NCBI RefSeq assembly: GCF_001692325.1 | Contig: NZ_LXKN01000001.1 | Span: 248,001-312,000, forward strand | From: Rhizobium sp. AC27/96 | Lineage (GTDB): Bacteria > Pseudomonadota > Alphaproteobacteria > Rhizobiales > Rhizobiaceae | DNA: 64,000 bases | Direction of reading: 5' to 3' | Shown here: positions 58,661 to 64,000 of the stretch, piece after piece | How positions within the stretch are numbered: position 1 is the stretch's first letter | Layout of the letters: each line of letters starts with the position of its first letter | Notes under the pieces: generated by a model | What the model was told of the DNA's origin: nothing | The model's input: the letters and a program-made list of their open reading frames with translations, nothing else | The model's database searches: none | Made by a program: the position numbers and the translations under genes

Positions 58661-60645
58661 TCATCGAACTCGGACATTATGCGCTGGTGCTGGCGCTGGC
58701 GACCGCGCTCATCGTTTCCATCCTTCCTGTGGTCGGTGCAAGGCGCGGCGATGTGTCGATGATGGATATCGCGCCTGTCGGCTCGATCGTCACTTTCCTG
58801 CTCGTCACCTTTTCCTTCGGCGTGCTGACCTACGCCTATGTCGCCTCCGATTTCTCCGTGCTGAACGTCTGGGCCAATTCCCATTCGCTCATGCCGCTGA
58901 TCTTCAAGATCTCCGGCGTCTGGGGCAATCACGAGGGATCGATGATGCTCTGGCTGTTGATCCTGGTCTTGTTCAGTGCGCTGGTCGCCCTGTTCGGGCG
59001 CAATCTGCCAGACGTGCTGCGGGCCAATGTTCTGGCCGTTCAATCCTGGATCTCGTCCGCCTTCCTGATCTTCATCCTGCTCACCTCCAATCCATTTATC
59101 CGGCTTGATCCGGCGCCTGCCGAGGGTAAGGACCTCAATCCCGTCCTGCAGGATATCGGCCTCGCCATCCATCCGCCCTTGCTCTATCTCGGCTATGTCG
59201 GTTTTTCCGTCTGCTTCTCTTTCGCTGTGGCGGCACTGCTGGAAGGCCGCATCGATGCGGCCTGGGCGCGCTGGGTCCGTCCCTGGGCGCTGGCTGCCTG
59301 GAGCTTCCTGACGCTCGGCATCGCCATGGGCTCTTACTGGGCCTATTACGAGCTGGGCTGGGGCGGCTGGTGGTTCTGGGATCCGGTGGAGAACGCCTCG
59401 TTCATGCCTTGGCTCGCCGGCACGGCGCTGCTGCATTCGGCACTGGTCATGGAGAAACGTGATGCGCTGAAGATCTGGACGGTGCTGCTTGCGATCCTGA
59501 CCTTCTCCCTGTCGCTGCTCGGCACCTTCCTTGTGCGCTCGGGCGTGCTGACCTCGGTGCATTCCTTCGCCAGCGATCCGACACGCGGCATCTTCATTCT
59601 CTGCATTCTGCTGCTCTTCATCGGTGGTGCACTGACGCTCTTCGCCTTCCGCGCGCCGAAGCTTGCTGCAGGCGGATTGTTCGCACCGATCTCGCGTGAG
59701 GGCGCGCTGGTCCTCAACAACCTCATCCTCACGGTCGCCTGCGGCACCGTCCTCACGGGCACGCTCTATCCGCTGGCGCTGGAAACCCTGACCGGCGACA
59801 AGATTTCCGTCGGGCCGCCTTTCTTCAACATGACGTTCGGATTGCTGATGATGCCGATCCTCATTGCCGTGCCCTTCGGCCCGCTGCTTGCCTGGAAGCG
59901 AGGCGATCTGCTCGGTGCCTTGCAACGGCTCTATGTCGTGGCCGGTCTGGCGTTCCTTGCGGGGCTCGTCCTGTTCTATCTCAAGCACGGCGGTCCGGTG
60001 CTTGCCGTTCTCGGCCTGGCCGCCGGCTTCTTTCTGTTCTTCGGCGCACTCGCCGATCTCTGGTATCGCGCCGGCGTTGGCAAGGTGGCTGCCAATGTCG
60101 CCTGGCGTCGTCTGCGCGGCTTGCCGCGCTCGGCCTTCGGCACAGCGCTTGCCCATGCCGGCCTCGGCATCACCGTGCTCGGCATCGTCGCGGTCACGAC
60201 CTTCGAGACGGAGAATATCACCAGCATGAAGCCGGGAGAGACAGCCGAGCTTGGCGGCTACAGCCTGCGTTTCGACGGCATGCAGCCGGGCGTCGGCCCG
60301 AATTTCACCGAGGATCGTGCCCACTTCACGGTGAGCCGTGGCGGTGTCGCCTTCACCGAAGTCTCGTCATCCAAGCGCGTCTTCACGGCCAGCCGCACGG
60401 GAACCACCGAAGCCGGCATTCTGACGCTCGGCCCCAACCAGCTCTACGTGTCGGTCGGTGACGTCAGCGAGGATGGCGGCATGGTGGTACGCATCTGGTG
60501 GAAGCCGTTCATTCTCTGCATCTGGATGGGCGCTCTCGTCATGGCGATCGGCGGTTTCGTTTCGCTCAGCGACCGCCGTCTGCGTGTCGGTGCGCCGAGC
60601 CGGAAGGTGAAGCCGGTGCGTCCCGCCATGGAGCCGGCCGAATGA
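58657..60645 (+). CDS. cycK: Cytochrome c heme lyase subunit CcmF
   Basis: A 662-residue inner-membrane protein with about 15 hydrophobic segments that reduces and ligates heme to apocytochrome c. The tryptophan-rich WWD motif is visible as [19 protein letters not shown] near 231-249, and the expected conserved histidines are in [25 protein letters not shown] and THSFA-type segments (here [12 protein letters not shown]). The large periplasmic loop near the C-terminus precedes the last helix. It overlaps cycJ and cycL by 4 bases each. Confidence 0.95.
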   Translation: MIIELGHYALVLALATALIVSILPVVGARRGDVSMMDIAPVGSIVTFLLVTFSFGVLTYAYVASDFSVLNVWANSHSLMPLIFKISGVWGNHEGSMMLWLLILVLFSALVALFGRNLPDVLRANVLAVQSWISSAFLIFILLTSNPFIRLDPAPAEGKDLNPVLQDIGLAIHPPLLYLGYVGFSVCFSFAVAALLEGRIDAAWARWVRPWALAAWSFLTLGIAMGSYWAYYELGWGGWWFWDPVENASFMPWLAGTALLHSALVMEKRDALKIWTVLLAILTFSLSLLGTFLVRSGVLTSVHSFASDPTRGIFILCILLLFIGGALTLFAFRAPKLAAGGLFAPISREGALVLNNLILTVACGTVLTGTLYPLALETLTGDKISVGPPFFNMTFGLLMMPILIAVPFGPLLAWKRGDLLGALQRLYVVAGLAFLAGLVLFYLKHGGPVLAVLGLAAGFFLFFGALADLWYRAGVGKVAANVAWRRLRGLPRSAFGTALAHAGLGITVLGIVAVTTFETENITSMKPGETAELGGYSLRFDGMQPGVGPNFTEDRAHFTVSRGGVAFTEVSSSKRVFTASRTGTTEAGILTLGPNQLYVSVGDVSEDGGMVVRIWWKPFILCIWMGALVMAIGGFVSLSDRRLRVGAPSRKVKPVRPAMEPAE

Positions 60646-61115
60646 GCCGGAATTGGTTTGGCTTTGTCCGGCTATGCCTCTGCCTTGCGGCGATCCTGAC
60701 ACCTTTGTCCGCCTTTGCCGTCAATCCGGATGAGGTCCTGCACGATCCGGCGCTGGAGGCGAGGGCGCGCACGATCTCCGCCGAACTGCGCTGCATGGTC
60801 TGCCAGAACCAGTCCATCGACGATTCCAATGCCGATCTCGCCCGCGACCTGCGGCTGCTGGTGCGCAAGCGACTGGGCGATGGCGACACCGATCAACAGG
60901 TGCTTGATTATGTCGTCTCGCGCTATGGCGAGTTTGTGCTGCTAAAACCGCGCCTTAGCGAGAAGACGCTTATCCTCTGGGGCGCACCGATCGCGCTCTT
61001 TATCGTGGGTGGATTTGCCCTTGCCGTCTATGCCCGCCGCCGTGCCGGCAAGCCCACTGGCAAGCCTCTGAGTGCCGAGGAAGAGGCTGAGTTGAAAGAG
61101 ATTTTGGGGAAGTGA
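60642..61115 (+). CDS. cycL: Cytochrome c maturation protein CcmH
   Basis: A 157-residue periplasmic thioredoxin-like reductant for apocytochrome c. A signal or anchor segment (residues 8-26) is followed by the diagnostic [20 protein letters not shown] with redox cysteines C51 and C54, and a C-terminal membrane helix near 113-130. It is the last gene of the operon; its ATG overlaps the cycK stop. It ends 168 bases before the degP start, with a possible -10 element (CTATAT at 61207) between them. Confidence 0.95.
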   Translation: MSRNWFGFVRLCLCLAAILTPLSAFAVNPDEVLHDPALEARARTISAELRCMVCQNQSIDDSNADLARDLRLLVRKRLGDGDTDQQVLDYVVSRYGEFVLLKPRLSEKTLILWGAPIALFIVGGFALAVYARRRAGKPTGKPLSAEEEAELKEILGK

Positions 61116-61283
61116 CGCTGCCGCGCTAGCTTTCACCTTATTGGCAACATTTCCTTACATTACGAATTTTTCATGGGGCGGACAGTTCGCTGTAAGGTCC
61201 GACGCCCTATATATTTACAATCACAAATCACAGCCGGTTCCCGCCGGTGGAAATCTGACGAGAGAAGAGAAGGTAACTCGCAT

Positions 61284-62840
61284 ATGTTCAGGAATATCAA
61301 GAACACCTTGTCCCGTAGCACCGCTATGAAGGCTTCTGTCGTCGCCGGCCTCGCTGTCGCCGCGCTGGCCACGGGTGTTCCGGCTGTCGTCAGCAATTCC
61401 TATGCCGATGCCGTCAATGTACAGGCGCCGCAGGTTCCCAGCTTCGCCAACGTGGTTGACGCCGTATCGCCGGCGGTCGTCTCGGTTCGCGTCGAATCCC
61501 GCGTCAATCCCGTTGCGGATGAAGACGACTCCTTCGGCCTTGGCCGTGGCTTCGACGATCTTCCCGATGATCACCCGCTGAAGAAGTTTTTCCGTCAGTT
61601 CGAACAGCAGCAGGGTCGCGGCCAGCAGAAGGGCCAGAATCAGCAGAAGAATTCCGAAGACGGCAAGGGTCACCTGCGTCCGGTTGCGCAGGGCTCCGGC
61701 TTCTTCGTCTCTGAAGATGGCTACATCGTCACCAACAATCACGTCGTTTCCGATGGCGCTGCTTTCGTCGTCGTTCTCAATGACGGCACCGAACTTGACG
61801 CCAAGCTCGTCGGCAAGGACTCGCGCACGGACCTTGCCGTTCTGAAGGTCGATCCCAAGGGCAAGAAGTTCACCTATGTCGGTTGGGCCGATGATTCCAA
61901 GGTCCGCGTTGGCGATTGGGTCGTGGCCGTCGGCAACCCGTTCGGCCTCGGTGGCACTGTCACGGCGGGCATCGTCTCGGCCCGTGGCCGCGATATCCAT
62001 TCCGGCCCCTATGACGATTACATCCAGATCGATGCACCCGTAAACAAGGGCAATTCCGGTGGCCCGACCTTCAACCTCAACGGCCAGGTGGTCGGCATTA
62101 ACACTGCCATCTTCTCGCAGTCGGGCGGCAGCGTCGGCATCGCCTTCGCAATCCCGGCGACGACCGCCAAGGATGTCGTCACCGATCTCATCAAGACCGG
62201 CACGGTTTCGCGCGGTTGGCTCGGCGTGCAGATCCAGCCGGTCAGCAAGGATATCGCCGAATCCCTCGGCCTTTCTGAAGCAAGCGGTGCGCTCGTCGTT
62301 TCCCCGCAGGACGGCTCGCCTGGGCAGAAGGCCGGCATCAAGAACGGCGACGTGGTTACGGCCGTCAATGGTGATCCAGTCAAGGATCCGCGCGATCTCG
62401 CTCGCCGCATCGGCGCGATGCAGCCGGGCGCCAAGGTCGAGGTTTCCCTGTGGCGCAACGGCAAGTCTCAGTCCGTGACGGTCGAGCTCGGCAGCTTGCC
62501 GGCCGATCAGAACCAGGCTTCCAATGACGATGCGCAGCCGAACCAGCCGCAGCAGCCGTCCTCCGAAAAGGCTCTGGCCGATCTCGGCATGACGGTCGGT
62601 CCGTCCGACGATGGCAAGGGTGTGGCAATCACCGCCGTTGATCCCGACTCAGACGCCGCCGACAAGGGCATCAAAGAAGGTGAGAAGATCACCTCGGTCA
62701 ACAACCAGCAGATCTCGAATGCCGGCGACATTGCCAAGGTCATCGAACAGGCGAAGAAGGATGGCCGCACACGCGCGCTCTTCCAGATCCAGTCCGATGA
62801 CGGAAGCCGCTTCGTCGCCCTGCCGATCAACGCCGGCTGA
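61284..62840 (+). CDS. degP: DegP/HtrA-type periplasmic serine protease
   Basis: A 518-residue protease/chaperone that degrades misfolded envelope proteins. A signal peptide (about 1-42, ending NSYA-DAV) precedes the trypsin-like domain with triad H153 (TNNHVV), D183 (SRTDLAVLKV) and S258 (NKGNSGGPTF). A glutamine-rich LA-loop lies at about 105-123. Two PDZ domains follow at about 290-385 and 430-515, joined by a Gln/Pro-rich linker. ATG 61284 starts the signal peptide; upstream open sequence is not used. A strong terminator follows. A two-component system lies just downstream. Confidence 0.94.
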   Translation: MFRNIKNTLSRSTAMKASVVAGLAVAALATGVPAVVSNSYADAVNVQAPQVPSFANVVDAVSPAVVSVRVESRVNPVADEDDSFGLGRGFDDLPDDHPLKKFFRQFEQQQGRGQQKGQNQQKNSEDGKGHLRPVAQGSGFFVSEDGYIVTNNHVVSDGAAFVVVLNDGTELDAKLVGKDSRTDLAVLKVDPKGKKFTYVGWADDSKVRVGDWVVAVGNPFGLGGTVTAGIVSARGRDIHSGPYDDYIQIDAPVNKGNSGGPTFNLNGQVVGINTAIFSQSGGSVGIAFAIPATTAKDVVTDLIKTGTVSRGWLGVQIQPVSKDIAESLGLSEASGALVVSPQDGSPGQKAGIKNGDVVTAVNGDPVKDPRDLARRIGAMQPGAKVEVSLWRNGKSQSVTVELGSLPADQNQASNDDAQPNQPQQPSSEKALADLGMTVGPSDDGKGVAITAVDPDSDAADKGIKEGEKITSVNNQQISNAGDIAKVIEQAKKDGRTRALFQIQSDDGSRFVALPINAG

Positions 62841-62867
62841 TCCTTTCAGCCTCAGCGATAATGCATT

Positions 62868-62910
62868 GGGAAGCCGCGTCGGCCACGGCTTGCGCGGCTT
62901 CCCCTCTTAA
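62868..62910 (+). terminator. Terminator after degP
   Basis: GGGAAGCCGCG pairs perfectly with CGCGGCTTCCC around a 14-base loop, followed by CTCTTAAAA. It lies 28 bases after the stop codon and separates degP from the next two-component operon. Confidence 0.65.
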
Positions 62911-63029
62911 AACATGTCAATGATGACTGGCTCCAAGGCAGGTGAAACATGACAACCGCTGGCCAACATGCCGTGAATTCCGCCGATTCTGGTTGTACCG
63001 AAGCACCCTCGGCAGGTAATGTCGCCCAC

Positions 63030-63707
63030 ATGAAGATTCTGATCATTGAAGACGATCTCGAGGCGGCGGCTTACCTCACAAAGGCGTTTCGCGAGGCTGG
63101 CATTATTGCCGATCACGCAAGCGACGGCGAGAGCGGTCTCTTCATGGGCACCGAGAACACCTACGATGTTGCCATCATCGACCGTATGCTGCCCCGCCGC
63201 GATGGGTTGTCCGTCATCAGTGAACTGCGCCGCAAGGGCGTGCACACGCCGGTTCTGATTCTCTCCGCACTCGGCCAGGTCGACGATCGCGTCACCGGCC
63301 TGCGTGCCGGCGGTGATGACTATCTGCCGAAGCCCTATGCTTTCAGCGAGCTTTTGGCGCGTGTGGAAGTGTTGGGGCGCCGCAAGGGCACGCCCGAGCA
63401 GGATGTGCTTTATCGTGTCGGCGATCTTGAGTTGGACCGGCTGTCTCATGAGGTGCGCCGCGCCGGCAAGGAAATCCTGCTGCAGCCGCGTGAATTCCGC
63501 CTGCTCGAATATCTGATGAAGAATGCCGGCCAGGTCGTGACGCGCACCATGCTGCTCGAAAATGTCTGGGATTATCATTTCGATCCCCAGACCAACGTCA
63601 TCGATGTGCACGTCTCGCGGCTGCGCTCGAAGATCGAGAAGGATTTCAGCCAGCCGCTGCTCAAGACGATCCGCGGTGCCGGCTACATGATCAAGGACGA
63701 AGGATGA
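63030..63707 (+). CDS. OmpR-type response regulator
   Basis: A 225-residue response regulator. The receiver has EDD at 7-9, D51 in AIIDRMLPRRDGLSV, and the conserved lysine in DDYLPKPYAFSE. The winged-helix output domain (about 128-222) ends NVIDVHVSRLRSKIEKDFSQ and TIRGAGYMIKDEG. The ATG at 63030 (MKILIIEDD) is the usual family start; ATG 62949 is in frame, has a better ribosome site (AGGTGAAAC) and would add 27 polar residues, so the start is not settled. Its stop overlaps the kinase gene by 4 bases. Target genes are unknown; proximity to degP suggests envelope control. Confidence 0.9.
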   Translation: MKILIIEDDLEAAAYLTKAFREAGIIADHASDGESGLFMGTENTYDVAIIDRMLPRRDGLSVISELRRKGVHTPVLILSALGQVDDRVTGLRAGGDDYLPKPYAFSELLARVEVLGRRKGTPEQDVLYRVGDLELDRLSHEVRRAGKEILLQPREFRLLEYLMKNAGQVVTRTMLLENVWDYHFDPQTNVIDVHVSRLRSKIEKDFSQPLLKTIRGAGYMIKDEG

Positions 63708-64000
63708 GTCGCTTCCGCGTCCTCTTCAAGTCCACAGCAGTCCGCCTTTCCGCCCTTTACATCCTTCTTTTTGCGCTTTGTGCCGCCACGCTGGTCTTCT
63801 ACGTGACGGCTATGTCCGAACGGTTGTTGACCGGACAGATCCGCGATGCCGTTCAGCAGGAAGTCAACCAGGTGAAGCGCGCCTATGATATCGGCGGCCT
63901 GAACCTGCTTCTGCGTACGATGGAGCGCCGGGCCCGCCAACCGGGCGCCAATCTCTATGTCATTGCCGGCCCGTCCGGCGATATTCTAGCCGGCAACGTG
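63704..64000 (+). CDS. Sensor histidine kinase, N-terminal part (cut by window edge)
   Basis: Reading from ATG 63704 gives 99 codons open to the window end, beginning MSRFRVLFKSTAVRLSALYI. A membrane helix spans about 14-36, followed by a periplasmic region with helices (TGQIRDAVQQEVNQVKRAYD) and strand NLYVIAGPSGDILAGNV, the usual start of an OmpR-partner sensor. It overlaps the preceding response regulator (ATGA), so it is its cognate kinase. The catalytic core lies beyond the window; kinase identity is inferred from gene order and layout. Confidence 0.8.
   Translation, partial: MSRFRVLFKSTAVRLSALYILLFALCAATLVFYVTAMSERLLTGQIRDAVQQEVNQVKRAYDIGGLNLLLRTMERRARQPGANLYVIAGPSGDILAGNV

Noticed and set aside
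58588..60324. Open frame of 578 codons on the minus strand
   Set aside because: It is antisense to cycJ/cycK, rich in Glu, Gln and Arg in a repetitive manner, and has no recognisable domain or ribosome site.

Overview
The window reads as chromosomal, high-GC DNA from a fast-growing rhizobium (Rhizobium/Agrobacterium/Sinorhizobium group, Alphaproteobacteria). This rests on a feuN-feuP-feuQ block next to a cycHJKL cytochrome c maturation operon and a degP gene, a dmeR-dmeF Ni/Co efflux pair, a Ros/MucR-type zinc-finger regulator, a seven-gene Mnh/Pha cation/proton antiporter, and several conserved rhizobial families of unknown function (DUF1488, DUF930, DUF1491, DUF2336, DUF5330). I see no rRNA, tRNA, insertion sequence, phage gene or CRISPR array. 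Genes are dense on both strands, and several convergent pairs overlap at their 3' ends.

Layout. 1-6.5 kb: the start of glucose-6-phosphate dehydrogenase (cut by the window edge), trans-aconitate methyltransferase, a TerC-CBS membrane protein, a zinc alcohol dehydrogenase, a branched-chain aminotransferase and an acetyltransferase. 6.3-13.9 kb: a 40-residue membrane protein, DUF1488, a PEBP-like protein overlapping an MFS exporter, an AraC regulator, a racemase-like enzyme, a cold-shock protein, superoxide dismutase with a clear terminator, and a metallophosphoesterase. 13.1-16.3 kb: a WYL regulator divergent from a LysE exporter around a perfect palindrome, then a cytochrome c' and a diheme cytochrome c. 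18.5-20.3 kb: two metal sensors of different families (ZntR-like MerR and RcnR-like DmeR) facing away from each other, with the DmeF exporter. 20.4-33.5 kb: class A beta-lactamase, SelO, a ParDE toxin-antitoxin pair, oligopeptidase B, the CbpA-CbpM co-chaperone pair, a NodB-fold deacetylase, an AI-2E family permease, a VOC dioxygenase and a hemolysin III protein.

33.9-39.8 kb is the mnhABCDEFG operon, with coupled or overlapping stop/start codons throughout. 40.4-49.7 kb holds rosR behind a 528-nt AT-rich leader, an isolated Imm50-like gene, SufE, DUF5330, a DivJ-like sensor kinase overlapping a peptidoglycan-binding membrane protein, DUF1491 (possibly on a leaderless mRNA), DUF2336, two very small genes and a split DUF1254/DUF1214 pair. 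49.8-53.5 kb holds a class A penicillin-binding protein and three small conserved genes.

From 54.0 kb to the right edge everything points rightward and concerns the cell envelope and periplasm: feuNPQ (known in Sinorhizobium meliloti to control cyclic glucan export), a small lipoprotein, cycHJKL (heme attachment to c-type cytochromes, needed by the two cytochromes at 14.8-16.3 kb), degP with a strong terminator, and a second two-component system whose kinase is cut by the window end. I found no clear undescribed multi-gene system. The most interesting leads are the paired metal-sensor region, the DivJ-like/peptidoglycan-binding overlap, the candidate leaderless gene, the isolated Imm50-like gene and the unnamed small proteins.
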